Below are positions 43,400-51,717 of a stretch of 58,386 bases of DNA, piece by piece. This DNA comes from Actinomycetes bacterium (GTDB lineage: Bacteria > Actinomycetota > Acidimicrobiia > Acidimicrobiales > Palsa-688). Both the position numbers and the translations under genes were made by a program. Every line of letters starts with the position of its first letter. Position 1 is the first letter of the stretch. The stretch covers positions 1-58,386 of the forward strand of contig JAJZAM010000004.1 of the NCBI GenBank assembly GCA_021799445.1, read 5' to 3'. Under the pieces are notes generated by a model that was given only the letters and a program-made list of their open reading frames with translations, searched no databases and had not been told where the DNA came from.

Positions 43400-43579
43400 A
43401 TGGCAGTTCCCAAGAAGAAGACCTCGAAAGCTAAAAGTCGCAGCCGCCGTGCCAGTGCGTGGACACTGTCAGTTCCGGCCCGGAGTATCTGCCCCCAGTG
43501 CCACAACGCCAAGCTCCCGCACGTCGTCTGCCCGACGTGCGGCTGGTACAAGGGTCGCCAGGCGTTAGAAGTAGGCTGA
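43400..43579 (+). CDS. rpmF: 50S ribosomal protein L32
   Basis: A 59-residue L32 starting 'MAVPKKKTSKAKSRSRRA', with a four-cysteine zinc site in 'CPQCHNAKLPHVVCPTCG'. The frame is open 13 codons earlier, but the conserved Met-Ala-Val-Pro start fixes ATG 43400. It is followed by plsX after about 13 nt. Confidence 0.97.
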   Translation: MAVPKKKTSKAKSRSRRASAWTLSVPARSICPQCHNAKLPHVVCPTCGWYKGRQALEVG

Positions 43580-43592
43580 GAGCCGCTTCTTG

Positions 43593-44579
43593 ATGAATCT
43601 GCCTGTAGCCGTCGACGGAATGGGCGGCGACCGAGCGCCAGCGGAGATCGTCGCCGGCGCCCGTAGGGCGCTGGAGTCCGGCCATGACGTCCTGCTCGTA
43701 GGTGACCCGGGGCGCATGGGAGACACCGGCCCCCTCAACATCCTTGCTACATCAGAAGTCATAGAGATGCACGAGGATCCGGCTCGGGCCGTTCGTACGA
43801 AGAAGGACTCGTCGCTGGTCCGCGCCGCCGAAGCGGTAAGGGACATGAAGGCCTCGTCGATGGTGAGCGCCGGCAACACCGGCGCCGCCATGGCCGCAGC
43901 CCTGTTCCGCTTCGGGCGGATCAAGGGCGTCGCGAGACCGGCGATAGCTACCGTGATACCCGTACCCGGCGTTTCGCCGACCGTCCTAGTCGACTCGGGT
44001 GCCAACGCGGACTGCTCCCCGTCATGGCTAGTGCAGTTCGCGCAGATGGGAGCTGTCTTCTCCCGGGTCCGACTCGGCGTAGCCAGACCGCGTGTAGGTC
44101 TGTTGTCGATCGGTGAAGAGCCGGGTAAAGGGAACACCCTCACCAAGGAGACTTTCAGCCTTCTGCGAAGCGCAGTTTTAGGAGCCGACGTCGACTTCGT
44201 AGGGAACGTCGAAGGCCGCGACGTGATGTCCGACGCAGCTGACGTGGTGGTAACCGACGGCTTCACCGGCAACGTTGTGCTCAAAACTCTGGAAGGCTCG
44301 ATGAAGTTCGCTATGAACCTAGTCCTCGGTGCTCTCGGGACCTCAGGTGTGGACAAGGCTGCGGCGGATGCCCTTATAGGCTCCCTCTTGCCCCTGGCGG
44401 CTGAGCTCGACCCCGAAACCTACGGGGGGGCCGTCCTGCTAGGAGTGGACGGCGTGTGCGTGATCAGCCACGGTTCGTCGTCGGCTAAAGCTATAGCCAA
44501 CGCCATCGGAGTCGCCGATCGAGCTGTCACCGACCGTCTCGTGGCACAACTCGCTGCCGCTGTTTCCCCTGCTGGCTGA
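43593..44579 (+). CDS. plsX: Phosphate acyltransferase PlsX
   Basis: A 328-residue PlsX: 'VAVDGMGGDRAPAEIVAGA' at the start, 'SAGNTGAAMAAAL', 'VDSGANADCSP', 'LLSIGEEPGKGN' and 'GNVEGRDV'. It converts acyl-ACP to acyl-phosphate for phosphatidic-acid synthesis and so connects FakA upstream with ACP immediately downstream. ATG 43593 is preferred over TTG 43590. Confidence 0.97.
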   Translation: MNLPVAVDGMGGDRAPAEIVAGARRALESGHDVLLVGDPGRMGDTGPLNILATSEVIEMHEDPARAVRTKKDSSLVRAAEAVRDMKASSMVSAGNTGAAMAAALFRFGRIKGVARPAIATVIPVPGVSPTVLVDSGANADCSPSWLVQFAQMGAVFSRVRLGVARPRVGLLSIGEEPGKGNTLTKETFSLLRSAVLGADVDFVGNVEGRDVMSDAADVVVTDGFTGNVVLKTLEGSMKFAMNLVLGALGTSGVDKAAADALIGSLLPLAAELDPETYGGAVLLGVDGVCVISHGSSSAKAIANAIGVADRAVTDRLVAQLAAAVSPAG

Positions 44580-44634
44580 CAGCGCTCCGCCGAGAGCTGG
44601 CGGCGGGCACCGGATCTGTGCGCCCGCGAGTCGC

Positions 44635-44640
44635 TACGAT
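44635..44640 (+). promoter_or_regulatory. Possible -10 of acpP
   Basis: TACGAT lies 22 nt before the acpP ATG, and a strong GGAAGGAGAG ribosome site lies between them. acpP may therefore have its own leadered transcript for high expression. Confidence 0.3.
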
Positions 44641-44662
44641 TAATTTCAATGGAAGGAGAGAA

Positions 44663-44971
44663 ATGCCCGCTGAGAAAGCTGACGAGCAGGTAGAAGGGGG
44701 CCCGATAGGACGGCCGGAGGTTCTTGGTGTGGTCCGGGGTTGCCTGGCTGACATCTTGGAGATCGACTCGGACTCCATAGCCGAGGGGGCGTCCTTCGGC
44801 GACGACCTCGGCGCCGACTCCCTCGCTTTGATCGAACTAGTCGAGGCGCTCGAAGAGGAGTTCTCCGACCGGGCAGCGAGTTTTCGTATAGAAGACGAAG
44901 ACCTCGAAGACCTAAAGACGGTTCGCGACGCCGTGGACTACGTAATGGCGAAGCTTCAGGCCTCCAACTGA
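44663..44971 (+). CDS. acpP: Acyl carrier protein
   Basis: A 102-residue ACP with the phosphopantetheine attachment Ser53 in 'GADSLALIELVEALEEEF'. An additional ~18-residue acidic N-terminus precedes the usual ~77-residue helical core. ATG 44663 has the best ribosome site in the window (GGAAGGAGAG). It lies between plsX and rnc, the common order. Confidence 0.95.
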   Translation: MPAEKADEQVEGGPIGRPEVLGVVRGCLADILEIDSDSIAEGASFGDDLGADSLALIELVEALEEEFSDRAASFRIEDEDLEDLKTVRDAVDYVMAKLQASN

Positions 44972-44979
44972 CCGTAGGG

Positions 44980-45729
44980 GTGACCGTCACCTCGAACCGG
45001 GCGACCCTCGGCGGGGAGCCCGCCGAGAACAAACCCGACCACAAAGAGGCCTTGGCGGCGCGCCTCGGCTGGATGGCGGTGCCCGGGGACGCTTTCGAAC
45101 AGGCGCTTCGCCACCGCTCCTGGTGCGCCGAGCACCCGGGAAGTGAATCCAACGAGCGCTTAGAATTCCTCGGTGACTCCGTCCTTGGCCTTGTCGTCAC
45201 CGGACATCTGTTCCGCACCTACACGGGCATCCCCGAAGGGGAGCTGACCAAGGTCAGGGCGGCCGTAGTCAGCTCGGCGTCGCTCGCGGAGGTAGCCGGC
45301 GAGCTCGGGGTCGGACCTGCGCTGATGCTAGGCAGGGGAGAAGAGATGACCGGGGGTCGGTCGAAGCCGTCTATCCTCGCGGACGCAACCGAGGCTCTTA
45401 TCGGGGCTGCCTACGTCGAGCAAGGGTGGGCCGGTGCGGAGAGGATCGTCATGGCCTTGATGGCGGAGAGGATCACCGCAGCCGCTGAAGGGCCCGGCGG
45501 GGGTGATTTCAAGACCAGGCTCCAAGAGTACTGCGCCAAGGAGTTCGACGAACTCCCCCGATACACGGTTACCGACGAGGGCCCTGACCACGCCAAAGAG
45601 TTCGAGGCGGTAGTCCACATACAAGGACGGCCGTCGGGTTGCGGTCGGGGACGTTCTAAGAAGCACGCCGAGCAGGAGGCCGCCCGCAACGCCTGGCGTT
45701 CGCTGCTCGGCTCCAGCGACGCGCAGTGA
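44980..45729 (+). CDS. rnc: Ribonuclease III
   Basis: A 249-residue enzyme. The catalytic signature 'NERLEFLGDSVLGL' (~57-70) and the second acidic region 'DATEALIGAAYVE' form the RNase III domain. The C-terminal dsRNA-binding domain ends in 'GRGRSKKHAEQEAARNAW'. It processes rRNA precursors and double-stranded RNA. The GTG start is 8 nt after acpP. Confidence 0.96.
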   Translation: MTVTSNRATLGGEPAENKPDHKEALAARLGWMAVPGDAFEQALRHRSWCAEHPGSESNERLEFLGDSVLGLVVTGHLFRTYTGIPEGELTKVRAAVVSSASLAEVAGELGVGPALMLGRGEEMTGGRSKPSILADATEALIGAAYVEQGWAGAERIVMALMAERITAAAEGPGGGDFKTRLQEYCAKEFDELPRYTVTDEGPDHAKEFEAVVHIQGRPSGCGRGRSKKHAEQEAARNAWRSLLGSSDAQ

Positions 45730-45832
45730 GACAGACCAGCTTCGCTGTAGAACCCTTCTCCTGGGAGGGGAGCCCGCTCGACACTCGGCGTGCTGGCCTG
45801 CGCTGCCACGACAGGACCCGGCGGTAGCCCTG

Positions 45833-46648
45833 ATGCCGGAGCTAGCCGAGATCGAGACCCTTCGCTCCGACCTGCAAGCGGAGTTCGCTGGGTACCAGAT
45901 CGACCGTGTCGAGGTGAGCGGCCGCCGTTCGGTGCGCCGTCACCCCGATGCCGCAGCTTTCACCCGGCGCCTGCTCGGCCGTCAGGTCCGTGCCGTAGCC
46001 CGCAAAGGTAAGTTCCTGCTTGTCCACCTCGACAGCACCGACGTCCTCGTGGCGCACATGGGCATGAGCGGTCAACTCCGCCGCGTCGAAGCGGGATCGC
46101 CCAAGTCGCTGCACACCCACGTCAGCGTGAGCTTCGCCGGCGCGTTCGACCTGCACTTCGTCGACCCGAGGACTTTCGGTCAGATGTTCGTGTCGAACGC
46201 CGACCTGCCCGAGCTGGCCCACCTAGGACCGGACCCACTCGAAATCGACGAGGCACGGCTCGGCGGGCTTGTCGCTTCGAGGCCGACGAAGCTGAAGGTG
46301 ATCCTCATGGACCAGTCGATCATCTCCGGCATAGGCAACATGTACGCGGACGAGATACTCCACGCAGCGCAGCTGCGGCCTGACAGACCGGGACGTGACC
46401 TGAGCCCGGCGGACATCTCGAACCTGTCGGCGGCAACCCACCGGGTTCTCGGCGAAGCCGTCGCCCGTAGAGGCTCCACCCTTGCCGACCGCCAGTACAA
46501 GGACCTTTACGGTGCTGCCGGCACCTACCAGGAGCTTCACCGGGTCTACGCCCGGGAGGGCAAGCCGTGCTCGCGTTGCGGCGAGCTGGTCGCCCGTTCG
46601 AGGAGCAACGGGCGGAGCAACTTCTACTGTCCGGGATGCCAACGATGA
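45833..46648 (+). CDS. mutM: Formamidopyrimidine-DNA glycosylase
   Basis: A 271-residue Fpg. After Met removal the catalytic Pro1-Glu2 are present, but the usual PELPEVE reads 'PELAEIETLR'. 'RKGKFLLVHL' has the conserved Lys, 'SIISGIGNMYADEILHAA' forms the H2TH motif, and a C-terminal zinc finger uses 'CSRCG' and 'CPGC'. It excises oxidised purines such as 8-oxoG. It lies 103 bp after rnc and before smc, as in actinobacteria. Confidence 0.95.
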   Translation: MPELAEIETLRSDLQAEFAGYQIDRVEVSGRRSVRRHPDAAAFTRRLLGRQVRAVARKGKFLLVHLDSTDVLVAHMGMSGQLRRVEAGSPKSLHTHVSVSFAGAFDLHFVDPRTFGQMFVSNADLPELAHLGPDPLEIDEARLGGLVASRPTKLKVILMDQSIISGIGNMYADEILHAAQLRPDRPGRDLSPADISNLSAATHRVLGEAVARRGSTLADRQYKDLYGAAGTYQELHRVYAREGKPCSRCGELVARSRSNGRSNFYCPGCQR

Positions 46649-46767
46649 GGCAGGCCCCCGTCGAGCGCACCGCCGGAGGCGACGTTCGGACCACCCGCCG
46701 AGCGGTCGGGCTCTTCGAGGACGCCTTGACACCAGCCGGGTCTTTCAGGCTGTAGTTTCGTCGGGCC

Positions 46768-49700
46768 GTGTTCCTAAAGTCGCTCACCATCAAAGGCTTC
46801 AAGTCTTTCGCCGATGCCACCACGCTTGAGTTCGAGCCGGGGGTCACCGTCGTGGTCGGGCCGAACGGGAGCGGCAAGTCCAACGTCGTCGACGCCGTCG
46901 CCTGGGTGCTGGGAGCTCAAGGAGCGCGCACCATCCGCTCGTCGAAGATGGAGGACGTCATCTTCGCCGGCAGCCCCAAGCGCGCCGCCTTAGGCAGAGC
47001 CGAGGTGTCTTTGACCATCGACAACTCTGCCGGTCTTCTTCCGATCGAGTTCTCCGAGGTCACTATAAGCCGGATCCTGTTTCGTGGCGGGGAGTCGGAG
47101 TACGCGATAAACCGTGTGCCCTGCCGGCTCCTCGACGTCCAGGAGCTGCTCTCCGACAGTGGGATCGGCCGCCAGCAGCACGTGATCGTCTCCCAAGGCA
47201 ACCTCGACGCTATCCTCAACGCCCGGCCGGAGGAGCGCCGGCTGGTCGTCGAAGAGGCCGCGGGGATATTGAAGTTCCGCCGGCGAAGGGAAAGAGCCGA
47301 ACGCCGCCTGGAGTCCACCGAGGCCAGCCTCGTGCGGCTGCAGGACCTCCAGCGCGAGCTCCGCCGGCAGCTGCGACCGCTCGAAAAGCAAGCCGACGCC
47401 GCCCGCCGCTACGACACCGTCGTGTCCGAGCTGACGCAGCTACGACGTTACCTTTTAGTCGCCGATCTGAACCGAGCGAAGCGACGCCTAAGCGAGCAGC
47501 GGGACAACAAGAGGCGGCTCCAAGACGAGCTCGAGCTGACCCGTCAAGCGCTCGACGAAGCCGACAGCGCTCTAAGAGCAGCCGAGCTCGAAGCCGGCGA
47601 GACGCTGGATCAACCCGAGACCCGCCTCGCCGACCTCGACGCCCGGGCGGGGGCGCTGCAAGGCAAGGCCGCCGGCCTGGCAGCGGTGATCAGCGAACGC
47701 CTCCGCTCCCTCCAAAGGGAGCTTTCTTACACGGGCGATGCGGACATCATCGCCGAACTTGAAGCCGAGGCAGCCCTACTGTCCAAGCGCTTAGAAGAAG
47801 CCGAGCGCGAAGCTCTCCAGCTGATACCGGCCGCCGACGAGCTCGCCGAAGCTGAGCGGGAGCTAGAAGAGCAGCGTCGGATAGCCGAAACCGACGAGGG
47901 CGACGCCGACAGCGCCCCGCCAGACCCGGCCGCAGAGGTGCGAGGCGAGCTTGCCGCACTTAGAGTCGCGGCGCAGCGGTCCAGGTCGGAGCTGGCATCG
48001 GCCACCGATCGAGCGGCTTCGGTCACCGAGAGGGTCGCTAGGCTCAAGGCCGACAAAGCGAGGTCAGCTGAGACGCTGTCGCAGGCGGTTTCACTCGTCG
48101 AAACCCTAAGAGCCCGCGAAGCTGAGACGGCCGGCTTAGAGGAGTCCTGCGAGCTAGAAAGGGCCCGCAGCGAGGAGCGTTGGCGCTCCGCCAGCGCCGA
48201 GGTGAGCCGCTGGTCGGCGCGCGAAGAGGCCCTCGCCCAGGCTCTCGACGAGGCGCGGGCAAGAGCGGGCGTGGAGCGCCTCGCCGGGTCGTGCGGAGTG
48301 GTCGGGACACTCCTCGAGCTGGTCGAGGTCGACGATGGTTTCGCCGCGGCGTTCGAAGCGGCAGCCGGGGAGATCCTCGCAGCAGTCGTGGTAGACAGCG
48401 TCGAGTCGGCGCGTGACGGGCTGGCCGAGTTACGGCGACTGGCCGTCCCGGGGGCGGTAGTCGCTCTTGGTGCTTCGAACCCGAAAGGGGCTGAACCCGA
48501 AGCGAGCGCCCGGTTGCCGGGCGGGTGCGCAATGCTGCGGGACCATGTGAGGGGAACCCACGGCGAGGTTGACGCGCTCTTAGACGCAGTTTTGGCCAGG
48601 TCCGTAGTGGCATCAGGAGGATGGCAGCTCGCGCTGGACTTGGCGCTCGAACGCCCCGACCTTACGGTCGTCACCGCGGAAGGGGACCGCTTCTCCGGTG
48701 GGTTGTGGAGGGCTGGCGCGTCCGGGTCGGGAGCAACAGGCGCAGCTCTCGAAGAGGCGAGAGCAAAGTCGGCGATCGCCGTGAGGGAGGCCGCCGCAGC
48801 GAAGGCTGCCTTCGAGTTGGCGAGCGACAAGCTCGTCTCGGCCCGTAAAGAGCGTGCGGATGCGACACGGAAAGCGGCTGACAACGCGGCCGCCTCCCGC
48901 ACGGCCGAGGAGACGCTCGCACGACTTGAAGTCGAGCTCGCCGAGCGCTCCCGCGAGCTCGACGAGATAGCCTCCCGCCGGTCGGAGCTTTCAGAGAACC
49001 TGGCGAGGGACGAAAAGCGTATCGCCGAGCTGGAAGCCGTCCTGCCGGCTCTGCAAGCGAAGGCGGCCCGCGAGGCAAAGCTGCGGGAGGAAGCCGCAGA
49101 GCGCAGGAGAAACCTGGCCACCAAGTCGGCTGCTGTAGCGCGTTCGCGTCGCGAGCTCGAGGTCCGGGCCGCAGGCTTGGACGAGCGCAGGAAGCTTACC
49201 TTGCGCAGGCTTGACGAGGTTGGAGCCGCCTTGGAGCGCCAAAGCGAGGAACGTCAGGCTCTCGTCGAGCGGCGCGAGCGGGCGGAAGCGTCGATCGGCG
49301 TGGTTGGCGCTCTCGAAGCCCTTCTCGCCGACCGATTGCAAAAGATCTCCGACGTCGCACAAAGGGTTAGCGCAGCCCGCCGGGCGCACGACGAGGAGCG
49401 CCGGGCTCGTCTCCGCCGACTCGAGACGCTTCGCTCTGAGCGGGGCGAGCTCGCCGAGAAGCTGGCTGGTGTCGTGCAGGAGGTCAACTCGTTAGAAGTG
49501 GCCGAGGCAGAGACCAGGACGCGTATGGAGGCGCTCACCGAAGCGGCGAGGAGGGACCTTGGTGACGAACCCGGAGAGCTCGCCGAGCTCGACCCGCCTG
49601 TCATTCCCGACGGCTTCACACCAGTTCAGCGCCGGGATCACCTGGAGCGGGAGCTGCGCAATATCGGTCCCGTCAACCCGCTGGCGTTGGAGGAACACAC

Positions 49701-50286
49701 CGCCCTGGTTGAGCGCAGCCGGTTCGTTGAATCGCAACTCGACGACGTGCGGTCCGCTCGAAGGGAGCTGACGAAGGTGATCCAAGCCATAGACGCTGAG
49801 ATCACAGGGGTGTTCGCTGAGGCCTACGCAGACGTCGCCGCGAACTTCGAGAAGCTGTTCGCCCGGCTCTTCCCGGGAGGGGAAGGTCGCCTCGAGCTGA
49901 CAGATCCCGAGAACCTGCTCGAAACGGGCATCGAGGTCGCTGCGAGACCCTCAGGTAAGAACCTGAGGCGTCTGTCCCTGCTTTCGGGTGGCGAAAGAAG
50001 CCTGGTGGCGATGGCTTTCCTGTTCGCCGTGTTCAGGTCCCGGCCATCGCCTTTCTACATGATGGACGAGGTCGAAGCCGCGTTGGACGACATTAACCTC
50101 CGGCGCTTCTTGGACCTCATCGACGAGTTCCGCTCCGAAGCTCAACTGCTGATCGTCAGCCACCAGAAGCGCACGATGGAATCAGCCGACTGCCTCTACG
50201 GGGTGACGATGGCACCGGGAGGGGCTTCCCGGGTCGTCAGTGAGAAACCGCCGAGGCGCGACGACGCCCCCGCAAGGCCTTCCTAG
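46768..50286 (+). CDS. smc: Chromosome segregation protein SMC
   Basis: An 1172-residue SMC. Walker A 'VVGPNGSGKSNVVDAVAW' (~30-47) is followed by a long coiled coil, a hinge (~490-650, 'AGSCGVVGTLLELVEVDDGF'), the returning coiled coil, signature 'LLSGGERSLVAMAFLFA' and Walker B 'FYMMDEVEAALDDINLRRF'. It forms the condensin-like complex with ScpAB, which are not in the window. The start is GTG 46768, and TAGTTT (46753-46758) lies 9 nt upstream. Confidence 0.97.
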   Translation: MFLKSLTIKGFKSFADATTLEFEPGVTVVVGPNGSGKSNVVDAVAWVLGAQGARTIRSSKMEDVIFAGSPKRAALGRAEVSLTIDNSAGLLPIEFSEVTISRILFRGGESEYAINRVPCRLLDVQELLSDSGIGRQQHVIVSQGNLDAILNARPEERRLVVEEAAGILKFRRRRERAERRLESTEASLVRLQDLQRELRRQLRPLEKQADAARRYDTVVSELTQLRRYLLVADLNRAKRRLSEQRDNKRRLQDELELTRQALDEADSALRAAELEAGETLDQPETRLADLDARAGALQGKAAGLAAVISERLRSLQRELSYTGDADIIAELEAEAALLSKRLEEAEREALQLIPAADELAEAERELEEQRRIAETDEGDADSAPPDPAAEVRGELAALRVAAQRSRSELASATDRAASVTERVARLKADKARSAETLSQAVSLVETLRAREAETAGLEESCELERARSEERWRSASAEVSRWSAREEALAQALDEARARAGVERLAGSCGVVGTLLELVEVDDGFAAAFEAAAGEILAAVVVDSVESARDGLAELRRLAVPGAVVALGASNPKGAEPEASARLPGGCAMLRDHVRGTHGEVDALLDAVLARSVVASGGWQLALDLALERPDLTVVTAEGDRFSGGLWRAGASGSGATGAALEEARAKSAIAVREAAAAKAAFELASDKLVSARKERADATRKAADNAAASRTAEETLARLEVELAERSRELDEIASRRSELSENLARDEKRIAELEAVLPALQAKAAREAKLREEAAERRRNLATKSAAVARSRRELEVRAAGLDERRKLTLRRLDEVGAALERQSEERQALVERRERAEASIGVVGALEALLADRLQKISDVAQRVSAARRAHDEERRARLRRLETLRSERGELAEKLAGVVQEVNSLEVAEAETRTRMEALTEAARRDLGDEPGELAELDPPVIPDGFTPVQRRDHLERELRNIGPVNPLALEEHTALVERSRFVESQLDDVRSARRELTKVIQAIDAEITGVFAEAYADVAANFEKLFARLFPGGEGRLELTDPENLLETGIEVAARPSGKNLRRLSLLSGGERSLVAMAFLFAVFRSRPSPFYMMDEVEAALDDINLRRFLDLIDEFRSEAQLLIVSHQKRTMESADCLYGVTMAPGGASRVVSEKPPRRDDAPARPS

Positions 50287-50331
50287 ATCATCTGACAGCG
50301 CTGCGCGCCCACCCAGGTAGGCTCGGTTGCA

Positions 50332-51591
50332 ATGCTCATAATCACAATCGTCGTAGTAGCCCTCGCACTGGCAACGCTCGCCACTACGGCCTTCGTTGTC
50401 GCTTCGAGGCGCCGCTCCGCTGTGAGGAGCCTGCCCGGTTCGGCTAGGCAAACCAGGCCCGCTCCGGCTGCGAGGACATCACCTCCCGAAAAGGTGGCTC
50501 CCCCGGCGCGCGCAGCCCCCGTAGAGGACCAGGACCGAGCCGGCGAGGCCCCGGGGGCTTCCGACGTTGCGCCCACCGAGCTCTCTGACACAGCCGAGCC
50601 GGCTGCGCCCGAAGTCGCCGAGCCGGCTGCGCCCGAAGTCGCCGAGCCGGCTGCGCCGGCTGAGGCCGTCGCACCGGCCGAAGAGGAAAAGCCCGCTCGT
50701 TTCAAAGACAGGATGGTCAGAGCGAGGACCCTGCTCGGCGGCTACCTGAGCGCCGTCAGGCAAAAAGGGAGAATCGACGAGTCGACGTGGGAGGAGCTTG
50801 AGGAGGCGCTCATCCTCGCCGACGTCGGTGTACTGGCGACAGCAAAACTCATCGACGGTTTGCGCATACGGGTCAAAAGCAAAGAGATAACCGACCCGGC
50901 GTCGCTTATATCCGCGCTTCGCGCCGACCTAGTCGAACTGCTCTCAGGTGACAGGGTCCTCAAAATCTCTGACGAGGGAACCACGGTATGGCTTTTCGTC
51001 GGGGTCAACGGCGTCGGAAAGACCACCACCATCGGCAAGGTGGGGCTTCGTGAGACCTCTAACGGCCACCGCGTCGTGATGGCAGCCGGGGACACTTTCC
51101 GCGCCGCCGCCGCCGATCAGCTCGAGACGTGGGCGCAGCGTGCCGGTGCGACGGTCATCAGGGGGAACGAAGGGGGGGACCCCGGGGCGGTCGTCTTCGA
51201 CGCTGTTCAGCACGCGGCGGCTAAAGCTTGCGACCTGGTCCTCGCTGACACCGCTGGACGGCTTCATACCAAGACCAACCTGATGGAGGAGCTCAAGAAG
51301 GTCCGCCGAGTCGCCGAGAGACCCCCCGGGGTAGTAACCGAAACCCTGCTGGTCATAGACGCCACCACCGGCCAGAACGGTCTTACTCAGGCCCGCCAGT
51401 TCGCCGGCGCGGTGGGGGTGACCGGCGTGGTCCTGACGAAGCTCGACGGCACCGCCAAAGGGGGGATCGTCGTGGCCATAGCTGAGGAGCTCGGAATCCC
51501 CATAAAACTTGTGGGACTCGGGGAGGGAGTCGCCGACCTGGTCGAGTTCAACCCGGAGGAGTTCGTGGACGCGCTTTTGTCCGAATCGTGA
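50332..51591 (+). CDS. ftsY: Signal recognition particle receptor FtsY
   Basis: A 419-residue protein. An N-terminal membrane helix (1-24, 'LIITIVVVALALATLATTAF') and an acidic Ala/Pro/Glu linker with tandem EPAAPEVA repeats precede the NG domain. GTPase motifs are 'GVNGVGKTTT', 'DTAGRLH' and 'TKLDGTAKGG'. It receives SRP-ribosome complexes at the membrane. The built-in anchor replaces the amphipathic targeting helix of E. coli FtsY. TAGGCT (50318-50323) lies 8 nt before the ATG. Confidence 0.97.
   Translation: MLIITIVVVALALATLATTAFVVASRRRSAVRSLPGSARQTRPAPAARTSPPEKVAPPARAAPVEDQDRAGEAPGASDVAPTELSDTAEPAAPEVAEPAAPEVAEPAAPAEAVAPAEEEKPARFKDRMVRARTLLGGYLSAVRQKGRIDESTWEELEEALILADVGVLATAKLIDGLRIRVKSKEITDPASLISALRADLVELLSGDRVLKISDEGTTVWLFVGVNGVGKTTTIGKVGLRETSNGHRVVMAAGDTFRAAAADQLETWAQRAGATVIRGNEGGDPGAVVFDAVQHAAAKACDLVLADTAGRLHTKTNLMEELKKVRRVAERPPGVVTETLLVIDATTGQNGLTQARQFAGAVGVTGVVLTKLDGTAKGGIVVAIAEELGIPIKLVGLGEGVADLVEFNPEEFVDALLSES
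50593..50657 (+). repeat. 24-bp in-frame tandem repeat in ftsY
   Basis: The unit GCCGAGCCGGCTGCGCCCGA plus AGTC occurs exactly at 50593-50616 and 50617-50640, and a third copy matches for 17 bases. It encodes repeated AEPAAPEV in the disordered FtsY linker, so length variation between strains would be tolerated. Confidence 0.9.
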
Positions 51592-51702
51592 GAGTTGTCG
51601 TCTCCCTCGGGTCGTAGCGGACCGCTGCCCGGGGCTGTGCAGCCGACCCGGACCGCGCCGGCGGGCTCCAAGAGCAGCGGCCGCCCCGCCAGCGGGTTGG
51701 CT

Positions 51703-51708
51703 TAGACT
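51703..51708 (+). promoter_or_regulatory. Putative -10 of ffh
   Basis: TAGACT lies 9 nt before ATG 51718, with no ribosome site between. The 126-bp gap after ftsY leaves room for an independent promoter. Confidence 0.35.
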
Positions 51709-51717
51709 TACGGTCTC

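Noticed and set aside
47727-49124. 465-codon open frame antisense to smc
   Set aside because: It is very Ser/Ala/Arg-rich and repetitive, and mirrors the codon pattern of the SMC coiled coil; a GC-rich shadow frame.
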